From assembly GCA_030068075.1 (NCBI GenBank), contig CM057843.1, forward strand, positions 14,216,001 through 14,280,000: 64,000 nucleotides of DNA, given 5' to 3'. The DNA is from Paguma larvata (Eukaryota > Chordata > Mammalia > Carnivora > Viverridae). Position numbers and translations under genes: made by a program. Below the pieces are notes generated by a model. The model saw nothing but the letters and a program-made list of their open reading frames with translations. It ran no database searches and had not been told where the DNA came from. This document shows positions 1 to 11,111 of this stretch, piece after piece; position 1 is the stretch's first letter; each line of letters opens with the position of its first letter.

Positions 1-460
1 GGAGAGCCTGCGCCAGTCAGAAAGCGGCTAGGAACCTCGGAAGAGTGAAAAGGTGGAGTCGAAGAGACGATGCAAGGACAGGAATATGGGTTGAGATTTT
101 AGTTGTCTCGATGTGCGGGGGCGTCTCGGACGCCATCGCCCTGGATTGGCAGATGACCTTGGCCCTGATTCCTGGTCACTCAGTACCCCCGAGGCGCTGG
201 CTTCCCAGGCGGCTTTGCGGTGCATCGTAGCCCCCTGGACAGTTCACACACGCACACACGCACGCACGCACGCACGCATTCGGCAAGTGTCTATGAGTGA
301 ACAGAACCGACAAGGCGTCTACCCACAGGAAGCTCATTCTGTGGTGGGGGCAACAAACCAGACGCGGGATAAATAAAATAGGATGTTGGCGAGCGATGGG
401 TACTAAGGAGAAAACAAAATCTAAGAAAGGAGACAGGAATATGGACCGAGGGATACAATA
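1..460. other. Intergenic, no gene seen; CA/CG microsatellite
   Basis: There is no recognisable exon. A (CA)n/(CACG)n microsatellite occupies about 246-278. The rest is unassigned single-copy-looking sequence. Confidence 0.5.
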
Positions 461-645
461 TTTATTATTTATTTATTCATTTATTATTCATTTATTCTTT
501 ATTTATTCATTTATTATTTATTAATTTATTTATTTCTAAGTAGGCTTCACGACCAACACAGGGCTTGAACTTACGAGCCTGAAATCAAGACCTAAGCTGA
601 GATCAAGAGTCAGACGCTTAACTGACTGAGGCACCCAGGCGTCCC
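459..645 (-). repeat. ATTT-rich microsatellite fused to diverged SINEC tail
   Basis: An (ATTT)n-like tract at about 459-532 continues into an antisense SINE body ending in GGCACCCAGGCGTCCC, the reverse complement of the SINE head. The SINE A-rich tail probably seeded the tetranucleotide expansion. Confidence 0.75.
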
Positions 646-679
646 AGGATATAATTTTTTTTTAATATTCATCATTTAT

Positions 680-706
680 TTTTTTTTTATTTTTTAATGT
701 TTATTC

Positions 707-750
<44 letters not shown>

Positions 751-916
751 CACCAGTGGGGGAGGGGCAGAGAGAGAGGGAGACACAGAATCCGAAGCAG
801 GCTCCAGGCTCTGAGCTGTCAGCACAGAGCCCGACGCGCGGCTCGAACTCACAAACTGCAGATCATGACCTGAGTCAAAGTTGGTTGCTTAACCTACCCA
901 GCCACCCAGGCGCCCC
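680..916 (-). repeat. SINEC (felid type), antisense
   Basis: A T-rich start and TAATGTTTATTC are followed by a long (GA)n, the internal body and a GCCACCCAGGCGCCCC end. Confidence 0.9.
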
Positions 917-929
917 TCCAGGATATACT

Positions 930-1200
930 TTTTAAAAAGACGGCCAGGAATGGTTCCACTGAGAAGGTGACATCCCAGTAAAGATGTGAAGGGAAGGAGG
1001 AAGGGAGGGTGTGAGCCATGCAGATATTTAGAGGGAGAGCATTCCGAGGGGAAGGAATCACAAGCCCGAGCGAGGCAGGAGTCTGCGTGTAGCCAGACTG
1101 GCTGGAGCTAGTGACCCGGGGGGAGGATAATTGGAGATGCTGCCGTGGAGAAAACAGGCCGGATGCCGTAGGGCCTCGTTGGTCATTATAAAGTCTTCGA
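930..1200. repeat. Ancient unnamed interspersed repeat
   Basis: Sequence such as GAGCATTCCGAGGGGAAGG, then GGCTGGAGC... and TAGGGCCTCGTTGG resembles a widespread old mammalian repeat whose copies carry 'agcattccaggcagaggg ... gggccttgtaggcca'. The family name is not certain. Confidence 0.4.
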
Positions 1201-1400
1201 GGGGCGCCTGGGTGACTCAGGTGGTTAAGCGTCAGACTCTCGACTTCAGCTCAAGTCATGATCTCACAGTTCGTGAGTTCGAGCCCCAAGTCGGGCTTAG
1301 TGCCGACAGCGTGGAGCCCGCTTGGGGTCCTCTCTCTCTGCCCCTCCCCGCTCACTCTCTATCTCCAAAATAAATAAATAAACATTAAAAAAATAAGAAA
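1201..1400 (+). repeat. SINEC (felid type)
   Basis: GGGGCGCCTGGGTGACTCAG head, tRNA-related A and B boxes, CT-rich region and AATAAATAAATAAACATT tail. Confidence 0.92.
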
Positions 1401-1949
1401 GAAGGACTTAGGTTTTTTCCCCTGGGTCAGATGAGAAGTCTTTGTAAGAGTTTTAACAAAAGAACAACATCGTCGCTGCAAAACCGAGCTGGCAGGTGTT
1501 CCCACCACCTCTGAAGCACGAGCGGTGTTAACTAACGCCACGAGGGCATCTTACCGCGACATAAATGCGTCCCGTCTGTATGCTGTGCCGCTTCAATTTA
1601 CACCATGTGGTGTGTCCGCTATATTTCAACTTAAGAAACTGAGCAGAGATTTTCCACATACGCCCTGTTCCTGCACACTCGCGTCCCCCCCGACCGTCCA
1701 CACCCAGCTGCACGGAAGGCTCTTGGTTCCACCTGAGAAACCTCCACTGACACGTCCTTATTACCCAGAGCCCGTAGTTTACACTAGGGCTCTCTCTCGG
1801 TGCCGTCCATTCTACGGGTTTGGACAAACGTCAAAGTCGAGAAAACTTCTCTATTCCTGGTTCACATGAATGGGTGTTGAGTTTTGTCAAACGCCAAGGC
1901 TTCGCTAGGGGAGTTTACTTATTGACATTGGAACTTTTCCTTTCTTCTT

Positions 1950-2164
1950 CTTTTTTTTTTTTTTAATTTTTTAATGTTAACTTTTTTATGTTCGAGAGAG
2001 AAAGAGCACAAGCAGGGGAGAGGCGGAGAGGCTGGGGACAGAGGGTCCAAAGTGGGTTCTGTGCTGACAGCGGAGAGCTCAGTGCGGGGCTTGAACCCAT
2101 GAACCCTGAGATCATGACCTGAGCAGAAGTCGGAGGCTCACCTGACTGAGTCACCCAGTCGCCC
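1950..2164 (-). repeat. SINEC (felid type), antisense
   Basis: Poly-T, GAGAGAAAGAGC body, 'GATCATGACCTGAGC' and CACCCAGTCGCCC end. Confidence 0.88.
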
Positions 2165-2189
2165 TGAACTTTTTCTTTTGTTTTCTTTT

Positions 2190-2238
2190 CTTTTTTATTA
2201 ATGTTTGTTTATTTATTTCGAGACAGAGCAGGGGAGGC

Positions 2239-2275
<37 letters not shown>

Positions 2276-2400
2276 CCTGAGCAGGCTCCACGCTGCCAGT
2301 GCAGAGCCCAATGTGGGGCTCCAACCCACGAACGTGAGATCACAACCTGAGCCGAAATCGAGAGTCCGAGGCTTAACCGACTGAGCCCCCCGGGCGCCCC
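2190..2400 (-). repeat. SINEC (felid type), antisense
   Basis: T-rich TTAATGTTTGTTTATTTA start, (GA)n, and ACTGAGCCCCCCGGGCGCCCC end. It sits directly behind the previous copy in the same orientation. Confidence 0.88.
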
Positions 2401-3059
2401 CGGAACGTTTTCTAATAAATCAATAAACCGGTCCTGTTGTGTATATTTCTGTTCTTGAGAGAACCTCTCACCCTGACCTCCGGATGCTCACGCAGGTTGG
2501 CGTGAACGCGCTCGAGGGGGCTCCGCTAGCCAAGCCTTAGGGAGGACAGCAGGATGGCCAGCTGCTGCCGATCCCCGTGCTCCCCATCAAAGCAGGGCCG
2601 AGGGCGCACAGCCTCTCCCGGCCTCCTTCCCCAGCGGCCTGGCATGTCGGCTCTGCGGCTGACCTCAGGCAGGCAGAAGAGATGGCTCTGGGCCCTGCGT
2701 CGGGGACCGAATGTTCACTTCCTGTGGAGCTGGGCGAAGCCATCAGATCAGCAGTTCCGCGCAGCCGGGAGAGAAGAGAAGGAAAGCTCCTCTCTCCACT
2801 GCTGGCACTTACGCAACTCAAGTAAGTCCTCCCGGTTAGAGACGCCTCTAAGGAGGAACCAAGGGCCCGCACACAGTCCTAGGTGTGCAGTCTGAGAGTG
2901 GCCTTGGAAGTAAGGTTATTGGAGAGGGTGTTTCCTTGCGATAACCTAAAGAAAACCAAGGCTTTCGCCCTCTTCTGCGTAATTCCTCAGCAGGACCTTT
3001 TGATGGCATGACCAAGTATCTCTCCAGCCAATGAACTTCCTCCTCTGCCCCCACCAGTT

Positions 3060-3165
3060 GCCCAAGAGTCATTATCATCTCCGTTTCTACAGGGGCCCAG
3101 AGAGGTGAGGGAAATACTGAAGATTGCACAGCAAAGATGCAGCACACGGTGGCATCGAATCAATT
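3060..3165 (-). repeat. MIR fragment
   Basis: 'tcatctccgtttctacagg...ccagagaggtgagg..atactgaagattgcacagca' matches the antisense MIR core pattern (gaggaaactgaggcccagagagg...acacagc). Confidence 0.5.
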
Positions 3166-3335
3166 TTCATGCAAATAGCACGGGGCAGATAAACACTGGC
3201 CTCCTCGGGGCGGCTTCTACTACTCGTCAGAGGTCGGACAAGTGGGGCAGTTTTCAAGCTCTTTCCTCTCGGAACCCCTTCACACTCTACTGGTGGATCT
3301 TGCCTTTTGAATCTTTGACCTAGGCATGCTTTCGT

Positions 3336-3860
3336 GCCTCACGCATTCGGCATTTGGAAAATATTGGTTCGTTGGGTTATCCGGATCTTCCGAATGTTCA
3401 CACATTTCATCATACAGGATCCAAAAAAAAAAAAAAAAAAATTCAAGAGCGCCTGGGTGGCTCAGTCAGTTAAGCGTCTGACTTTGGCTCAGGTCATGAT
3501 CTCGAGGTTCGTGAGTTCGAGCCCTGTGTCGGGCTTTGCGCTGACAGCTCGGAGCCTGGAGTCTGCTTTAGATTCTGTGTCTCTGCTCTCCCCTGCTCAT
3601 GCTCTCTCTCTCTCTCTCAAAAATAAATACAGATTTTAAAAAATTAAAAAAAAAAATCACATCTGTTCATCAGCTCTCAATAGAAATGTCTTTAAGAATG
3701 GGAAGCTATCAAGTTCACAGTGGTCAACGTTGGCTTTCGAAAATTCTAAATTTTGTTGGAAAACTCAAATTTTATCCTTGGCAATAAATACTGTCAGTGT
3801 TGTCTTCTCAAAGCTATAGGCTTGCTTCGTTCACTTTCCAGAAAATGCCTTTTAAATACC
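3336..3860 (+). repeat. Unnamed interspersed repeat, copy 1 (split by SINE)
   Basis: GGAAAATATTGGTTC...CTTCCGAATGTTC and TGGCAATAAATACTGTCAGT...CAAATTTTATC resemble the stretch at 47446-47760 in order and orientation. A SINE (3448-3656) interrupts it. I do not recognise the family. Confidence 0.5.
3448..3656 (+). repeat. SINEC (felid type)
   Basis: GCGCCTGGGTGGCTCAGTCAG head, body 'GTGTCGGGCTTTGCGCTGAC', and A-rich tail. It follows a poly-A run at 3423-3440. Confidence 0.9.
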
Positions 3861-3867
3861 CAAGTCT

Positions 3868-4334
3868 CTGGGGGCACCTGGGTGGCTCAGTCTGTTAAGC
3901 GTTAAGACTCTTGGTTTCGGCTCAGGTCATGATCTCATGGTTCGTGAGTTCAAGCCCCAGGTCAGGCTCTGCACTGAGGTTACTCACAGCATGGAGCTTA
4001 CTTGGGATTCTCCCTCTCTCTCTACCCCTTCCCCACTCGTGTGTGTGCACATTACTCTCTCTGTCTTTTTTTTTTTTTTTTTTTAACGTTTATCTATTTT
4101 TGAGAGACATAGAGACAGAGTATGAGCAGGGGAAGGGCAGAGAGAGAGAGGGAGTCACAGAATCCAAAGCAGGCTCCAGGCTCTGAGCCACCAGCACAGA
4201 GCCCGACGCAGGGCTCGAACTCACAGACCGTGAGATCATGACCTGAGCCGAAGTCGGCCGCTTAACCGACTGAGCCACCCAGGCGCCCCTCTCTCTCTCT
4301 TTCAAAATAAACAAACATTTGAAAAAAAATAAAC
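3868..4334 (+). repeat. SINEC, host copy split by a nested SINE
   Basis: Sense SINE from GGGGCACCTGGGTGGCTCAG. Its CT-rich 3' part is interrupted by an antisense SINE and resumes with CTCTCTCTTTCAAAATAAAC. The host target-site duplication ACCCAAGTCT is intact at 3858-3867 and 4335-4344. Confidence 0.9.
4062..4289 (-). repeat. SINEC nested inside another SINEC
   Basis: Poly-T, AACGTTTATCTATTTTTGAG, body and GCCACCCAGGCGCCCC. It lies entirely within the SINE that begins at 3868 and points the opposite way. Confidence 0.9.
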
Positions 4335-4344
4335 ACCCAAGTCT

Positions 4345-5130
4345 GGATAACCAGCTTGGCTAGTCATTCCTTCATGTATTCGTGACCACAGCGACCAGTT
4401 CTGCTGTGGACTTGTACGATGGCCTCAGTGCCCGTCGCGCAGGCCACGGTCATAGTCACCGTGCAGAAGTACTTTATGAATACTTCCTGTTTTGTCCCAC
4501 ATGTGACGAAAAACACGTACCTGAGACTTCATAAAATTAATAGTTGTTTCTGCTTCGCCAAGGACATTCTTATGGGAAACTGGCTTTTTTGTTTTTTAAC
4601 GACAAATCCCCTATGGTGAAGAATACAGTGACCGCTGGCAGTTTGGTGTCGCCGTCCAGATTCCTGCTAAGATTCCAGAAGTTTCATCCACCATTGTTTT
4701 TGCATTCTCAGTGCAAATATTCACACGGTGCAACGGGCGATAAAGGTTTTAGTGTTATTGTGACACCTAATTTTGAGCATGTAGACCTCCCGGAAGGGTC
4801 TCAGGACATATGAAAGTCAGCTCTCGGGAATTGCTGGACTAGTGCAAGACAGTGACACCTCGACATCAGCCTCTTGCCACGAGTGTGTAGTGGACACCCC
4901 TTCAGCCCCTAAGGCACAGGAAGACAGCTCTGATTCTGGGCACATAGGCCCAGAAAGCCATTAGCTGGGCCTGGTTCATTTAAAGCAAGCTTCCCGCTCC
5001 CCTCACCCCCCCAGCATCTCCGGAGTCATGCTCCGTAGGGTCAACCCCAGGCCTTTCCCGGGAAGAGCTTTCTTACATCTGGTGAAGCAGACAGGCCCAG
5101 AACCCACCTCCATGACACCATATCAGATGG
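4345..5130. other. Intergenic, no gene recognised
   Basis: Its first part may be a continuation of the unnamed repeat at 3336-3860. The short frames in it (up to 89 codons) have no recognisable domain or splice context. Confidence 0.4.
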
Positions 5131-5690
5131 CGCGTCGGGATGTGCTCAGAGGAACTCAGACGGACAGGGCATCAGGGAAGGTTTCCAGAGAAGGGGGCAG
5201 AGGAGAAGGAGCCAGCCTTCAGAAACGAGGACTTCTTTAGGCGGAGTTTGGAGAGGACATTTTAAATTGTAGGCGTTGCTTCAGCAAAACCGCGGGCTCA
5301 GAGGGGTAAAAGCCCACTGAACAAAGGATAGAAAGGGGTAGGTATGGTTTAAATTCGAGTGTTGAGCATCCGGCTTTGGCTCAGGTCATGATCTCACGGT
5401 TCATGGGTTTGAGCCCCGCATCGAGCTCTGTGCCGATAGCTCGGAACATGGGGCCCGTTTCAGATTCTGCATCTTCCTCTCTCTCTCTGCCCCTCCCCCA
5501 CTTGGGCTCTCTCTCTCTCTCAAAAATAAATATTAAAAAGTAAAAATAGAAAACATAAAGTCCAGTGTTCCAAGATCTAGACGGCTAGATCGGTCAGTGT
5601 GTTAAATGCTCATTAAGGGCCTTGGACTTCATTCGGCAGACAACAGGGAGCTCGTGAATGATGTAGGTGACCTTACATGTAAGGCAAATC
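5130..5690. repeat. Ancient unnamed repeat, interrupted by SINE
   Basis: 'gggccttggacttcattcggcagacaacagggagctc' resembles the end of the same old repeat type as 930-1200. A SINE splits it. Confidence 0.35.
5361..5547 (+). repeat. SINEC, 5' truncated
   Basis: Begins inside the tRNA-related part (GAGCATCCGGCTTTGGCTCA) and ends CAAAAATAAATATTAAAAAG. Confidence 0.88.
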
Positions 5691-7460
5691 CCCATTTTCC
5701 TAGTGAAAAGACTGTTAAAAATTAAGGGATCGATCTGGAGATTTAAACTTCTAGGAATGTCGATGAAAGAGTCAGATGTCTAATTAGAAGATCTAATTTA
5801 TTTAGTTACACATGCATATTGAAAATAACATTATATACAAGAGTACATTGGTACAAAATATTGCTCCCCCCCTCCCATTATTCTTACATTTCAAGTAACA
5901 ATTTTATTCAAACTCTCTCTCCATGCACCTTGGCCATCGACGTCTTCGTCATACCCAGAGCCACGGTTCCTTGAAGTATAATAGCATCCAAGTTATTTGA
6001 GATGCAGCCTTTTCAAATACTTGTCTGAATCGTCACTGGAAAGTCCGATACGAGTCACCACGTTAGGGCCGTTCTCCCCCCGCCCCCAACTCATCGTGTA
6101 GGTGCGGGTTTGTAATCCTTACAACGAAAGTAGTTGCTTATTGCTTTTGAAATTGCTCTTCGAAAGGCTGGTTTACAAAACCTAACTCTCGTAACAGTGA
6201 GGGCACACCCCCCTCTCTGGGATAGTTACTAGGTTTCTTCCCGCGCCCCCTTTACACCCAGCCCAATAGGAGGAATCTAGAACTGTGCTTGCACCGTTGG
6301 GACACAAGGGCGGGTGAGGAGAAACCAGAGGTAGTGCCGTTGACAGGAGGTGACAAAAGCTAGTTAGGGATGGGACTGAAGAGGAAAGCCTGTTCTTGGG
6401 AACAAACCGGGCCGGAGCGCGCTAAGCTGGGTTTCTGGGGAAACCACCGTCGTGGACAGCGAAGTTTCTCGGGGTGGGAATGCAGCGGTGAGGAGTCAGA
6501 CCCAGGGAGGAAGTTGGCCAGGAGCGTCCTGGGGCCAGGCAGGTGGCCGAGACCAGGGCACAGCCTCCCCACGTGGCCACGGAGGATGTGGAACAGGGGT
6601 ACGGACACAGCCCTGGCCAGCAGCGGGCAGTCGTGGACGAGGCCCAGATGAAGTCGCGGTCCCGCCGTGGGGTGAAGGGGGAGGAGGGGCCTGGGAAGAA
6701 ACCGTCTCTTGAGTTAACAGGTGCGTGCAGAACGGACATGTTCTGGAGGAAGACCGAGATGCTCGGGCAGCGTGTGCCCCCAGCAGGTTCCCCGCTCTCT
6801 CTCGTAACACCCATCGCGTGGATTACCATTCTCTAAGCTGCAAGGAGGGGGGTCCCCAGGTTTGTTCTGGGTGCTGCTGTGCCCCCCGCAACTGCAACAG
6901 GCATATGACAAGTCCTCAGGAAGTACGTGCTGAAGGAAGAAACGAAGAACAAGGAACAGTGTCCTACGGGAGGGACTTGACGAGGAGGGCAGCAAGGGAG
7001 AGACAGGTCAGGAAAGGCACGGTCAAGACCTCAGAGGGCGGCTGGCACCGAGGACCCAGAGCGGGAAGAACTGGAAGAAAATGGACCAGACAGGAATTGC
7101 GCAAAAGATCCCACTGGGACCTCGGGTGCGATGCCAACAGCCCAAAGTCTCAGTCCTGAAGGAACACGTTAGGCGCACTGTCCCCGGCGAAGGCACAGGG
7201 CGTGGTGGGGGAGGGGTGGGAGCTCAAGACCGCGGGGGCCCTTACCCCCAGGGGGAGCGACTTGCCTCGGTGGTCTCAGACCTGCCCGCCGACTGGGACA
7301 GTGGGGTGGTGTTCGGGCGTTCTTGGCTCTGACGTCTGAACACTAAGAGATCCGTGTGCTGGTTTTGGTGCATCGTGAGTAATCAAGGCTCCAACTGCCT
7401 TTCTGTGCGGCACGGGCCTTTCCAATCACCGGGAATGAACTCATCAGTCCCCAATTTACA
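5690..7460. other. Intergenic, nothing recognised; GC-rich from 6360
   Basis: No exon, RNA gene or young repeat is visible. CpGs are moderately frequent from 6400 to 7300, but nothing resembles a promoter or a first exon. Overlapping short open frames on both strands reflect GC content. Confidence 0.4.
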
Positions 7461-7464
7461 GGAA

Positions 7465-7660
7465 AGATTTCAAGGCAGTGATTCTCCAAAGTCAAAAGTC
7501 TGGTCTCCGGAGCAGCAGGAGCGTCGTCGGGGGACGCGTTCTCAGCCCTTACCCCGGATCTGCTAAATCGGACGCGGGGGGAGGCCCAGAAATCCAGGTC
7601 TTAACCAGCTCTCCAGGGGATCCTGATGCACGTGAAAGTCTAGGAACTACCGCTTTAAGG
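7465..7660 (+). repeat. hAT-Charlie (MER5-like) relic
   Basis: 'gcagtgattctccaaagtc...' at the left and 'ctctccaggggatcctgatgcacgtgaaagtctaggaactaccgctttaa' at the right match the MER5/MER58 type termini: imperfect inverted ends with AGAACCACTG-like sequence. Confidence 0.6.
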
Positions 7661-10200
7661 AAACGGATGGCACATTTTCCATTCGAAAGCCACAATCCCG
7701 GCTTCCTGGTGCATCTGCGGTGCCAGGCCTTAGGGAGCACCGAGCAGCAGCAGCACCAAGAGCCCGAGGAGGACTTCCAACGGGGCAGAGGGGAGGGGAT
7801 GCGGGCCGTCTCGCCGCTGGGTTTGCTGCCTCCACCACCGAAGCCTCGGCCTCCCTCGCACAAGGGGCAAGCAGGTACTTACCTTACCAGTGCCCGGCAC
7901 AGTGCAAGCATTCACTTGCGCTGGCGACGGTCATGGTCGTTATAAAGTCGAACTCGGAACGAGCAGATTACCTCTTAGAATCGGCTCGATAGGTTCTTCC
8001 GAGGCCGGGATTCTATGGCGCGTGCAGGTCGTGACTTTATGCTAGCTTCTGTGTTTCTGGCTGCTAAGAATTCGCATTTCCCCAAGCTCTGCAGAGCGCC
8101 CCACGGGGCTGCGACGGGTCCCTTGGCCTCTGCTCAGCCTGCCCTACTCAGAGAGGCTTGCTGGACGGCCTTGGACCTCAAGGTGCCCACTCCTCGTCGT
8201 CAGCCAGGCGCTCCGAGGATGAGCGACCCCTCCTCGGGCGCCTTTCAGCCTGTGGGTCTCCTTCATGGGTCGGGAGAGCCTAGTGACTTCCCGCAGGGCT
8301 TTGTGAGGAAAGGGTGTTAAATGATGGGCTCGAAAGGCCATCTTGGGCCGAAAAATCCCAGCGCACACTCTAGACGGAACTGCCAGCTTCTACCACGTCC
8401 TCGGTCGGACGGAAGAGGCTGGGGTCCCTGCCCCGTGAACAGTGCCTGGCACTTCGTAGGCATTAAAATACTTCTCAATTCGTGAACATTTGCTAAACCA
8501 GCTGCTCTGTCATTAGAAGGAACAAAGGTTGCGCTTTGTCAAGAGGAGGCAATCTAGGGTCTGGGTGGAGGCCGCTGGGTTCTGGTGGGCACGCAAGCCT
8601 GGGCCCGCCACTCAGAGCTACGCCTAAGCGTGGGGGAGGCCTTTCCACGAGGGGCTGGGGCGCACGGGCCTCTGGCTGCGATGTAGGCAGAGGCCAGCTT
8701 GGGATCATTTAGGGGCGAGCCTGAAGGCACATTCAGGATGGGGGTCTCAGATACCTGAAGTCAGGGGAAACGCAATTCTCTTTTCTTATTTGCTCCTTGG
8801 TAAATCCCAGCTCCCTTGGAGCTGAACTTAAAGTCACTTTCTCTGGGCCCCTTGCCTGCCCATCGTTGGCCCGAAGGCCCAGCTGCCCCAGGAACGGCTC
8901 AGGAACGCAGCCGTGCAGGCGCCTCCGCAGGGCCTGGGAGCGGTGCCCTCCCTCCCTCCCTCAGGGCAAGGGGCTGAATTATTCCAGGTGAGTTCGGAAA
9001 CCCTCACCACGCTGGAGCAGGCGGGCCGGAGGGAACAGACAGACTGAGGAAATCACCAGTTGCAGAAAGTCACTAAGGCAGAAACACTACCCTGCGTGCC
9101 AGGCAGGCAGATGAACGTCTCTCTCCCTGAGCATGCGTGCCCTCCAGGCGCTTGCTCGTCCTGACCCCCCAGCCCTCTCCGTGGCCGTTCCCACCTGCCC
9201 CCACTCCATACAGGACCGCGCTTCTGACTCCGAGCCACTCAACCCTGCCCAGGCAGAGACGGAGGCCTCCTAAGGGCCCAGGGCGCCGATCTCTACGTGG
9301 CCTCGGAGGGTAACTATTAGCGTGGCTCTCCTAAGCTGTGAACCGGAGGCTGGCCGGGATTCACTCCCACTGACGGTTCCAGCCACAGGCCAGACACCCT
9401 GCCTCGTAGGTGGAAGCGGTCCGCATCTTCCTGTTTCGTCGGGATCACTGCCCTCCGTCATCTGAAGCTTATTAAGTATCAGCTACTCACGGGTAGAAAC
9501 GCCCTCTATTTCTGGGTTTATTATAGTTGCTAAAAGTGGGGATGGCGTTTATGTTTTGGAAGGATGTTGGGAAGCAGGAGAAGGCCGTGGTCCAGAAGCC
9601 CGGAGTTCTGACAGGGACTGAGACCTCCCCTTTTCCTGGGCCTGAGCAACTCCTCCCCGTATAAATGAGGGAGTGTCTTTTGGCTCAATCGGTTTAGATT
9701 TCCATTTGGAGAGAATGCGCTCAACAGCCAAGGAAGGTTTACTAAAGAAGGAGGCTCCAGAACTGAGTGGTTTTGCAAACACGCTGAGGACACATGCTCA
9801 CGAGTAATTAGAACAATCTGGCAACACTTTAGTCAAGGTCCTTTCGGTTGCATGTAATAAAAATTCACTTCGGACTGATTTTTAAAAAGCCAGAAAGCAT
9901 TCTGAGGACACCTGAGGGATTAGCAAAGTCCACGGCAGAGATGGAGAACCAGACCCGGAAACCGGGGAAGTCCTTGAGGCCACGGGGTGGCTCCGCTGGC
10001 CCCCTTGCCCTCATGTCTCTGTATTTCTAGGTCTTGGCCTCTCTGCTTGTCCACGCGGCGCGGCTCATGGGTCCCGATTTTCTAAGCGCCCCCACACAGG
10101 CTGCAACCCCAACCCCACAGGCTCTCTCTCCTTCCCCTTGCAAAATTCTGAAGATACAGAATGTTCTTGGGCCTGTTTGGATGGGAAGTTCAACCCTGGT
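7661..10200. other. Intergenic, nothing recognised
   Basis: Mixed GC-rich sequence without supported exons. About 8425-8500 ('cagtgcctggcacttcgtaggcattaaa') looks like the 3' end of a MIR or L2. Confidence 0.4.
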
Positions 10201-10205
10201 CTACT

Positions 10206-10262
10206 CCACTGGCGTGTGGGGGAGGGAGGGAGGGAGGAGGGGAGGGAGGGAGGGAGGAGAGG
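10206..10262 (+). repeat. (GGGA)n tract, G-quadruplex-capable
   Basis: Almost pure GGGAGGGAGG repeats with more than eight G-triplets spaced by one or two bases. It lies about 0.85 kb beyond the inferred AKAP10 poly(A) site. For AKAP10 transcription the plus strand, which carries the G-runs, is the template strand. Confidence 0.85.
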
Positions 10263-11111
10263 GAAAGGTCACTGTGTGCAGACCCGGCCCCCACTCCCGT
10301 CGGAACGTGAGGTCAGGGTCCGTGTGAGTCAGGCGGGTGTCCCCAAACAGTGCCATTAGAGAGAAGCGGTCAGCTGCTTCAGCAGGTGCTCAGCTAGCAG
10401 CACTGAAATAAAACAAAGACGACTAATTTTCTGCAGTCCAGAGTGACCTTCCCTCCAAATTCCTGCTGAACGAGTCACAGCTCCGGAAACACACGCGCCT
10501 TCAGAGAGCGCTGCTGAACACTGAAACCCGAGGAGAAAAAGCTACAAAACACTGCTCCCCGCTCTACTGCTCGTCCCTGGACTTAGCGGACACCGGTGTT
10601 TTACTGTCATCCAACCTGACAGGAGGGACGGAAGGCGCGGCAAGCTGCAGAGGGCGCCACTGCTCCACTAGCACCCTTCCTTGCTCAACGGTTGGTGCGG
10701 AGGCCAACAACGCGGTAAGCATGGAGGTGAAGACGAAAGCCTGCCGGGGCGCGTGTTCTGTGGGCGCGCAGCACAGAGCCTGGAGCGCGCTGCGTGCTCA
10801 GCGCTAGGCTGACTCCATTTCCAGTCTGAAGAGAAGTACAGGGATCTACTTCCCGTCAAAGACTAAATCTGCCTAGTAACTTCAGGCCACAATCTTTTCG
10901 CGTCCCACAGCAGGTGGGACAGAAAAAAGTAACCGAGTCTCAGGCTCGCTATTCTTCTCTTTATAAGAATCTTACAACCACTGACGTCTCTAGCTCAGAA
11001 GCACAAAATGTATACAAAGAAAGGACTATATATTATCTTAACTGAAAGCAGCAGTTTAAATTAGCCTAGAGTCTTACAGAAATCGTTATTCCAAAACATG
11101 CAGAGGCAGCG
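10263..11111. other. Intergenic flank downstream of AKAP10
   Basis: No repeat or gene was recognised. It is the region where transcription of AKAP10 would terminate. Confidence 0.4.

Noticed and set aside
708..935. Open frames starting [10 protein letters not shown] and similar SLSLSLS frames on the other strand
   Set aside because: They are translations of SINE (GA)n/(CT)n tracts. The same pattern recurs at 4090, 24571, 26811, 48809 and other SINE copies.
7478..7945. 155-codon plus-strand frame
   Set aside because: It starts inside a hAT-Charlie relic and overlaps similar-length frames on both strands in GC-rich sequence. No domain or splice context.
1..11110. Start of ULK2, the neighbour expected downstream of AKAP10 in human
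   Set aside because: No kinase N-terminal exon or CpG-island promoter can be read here. In human the gap is tens of kilobases, so it should lie outside the window.
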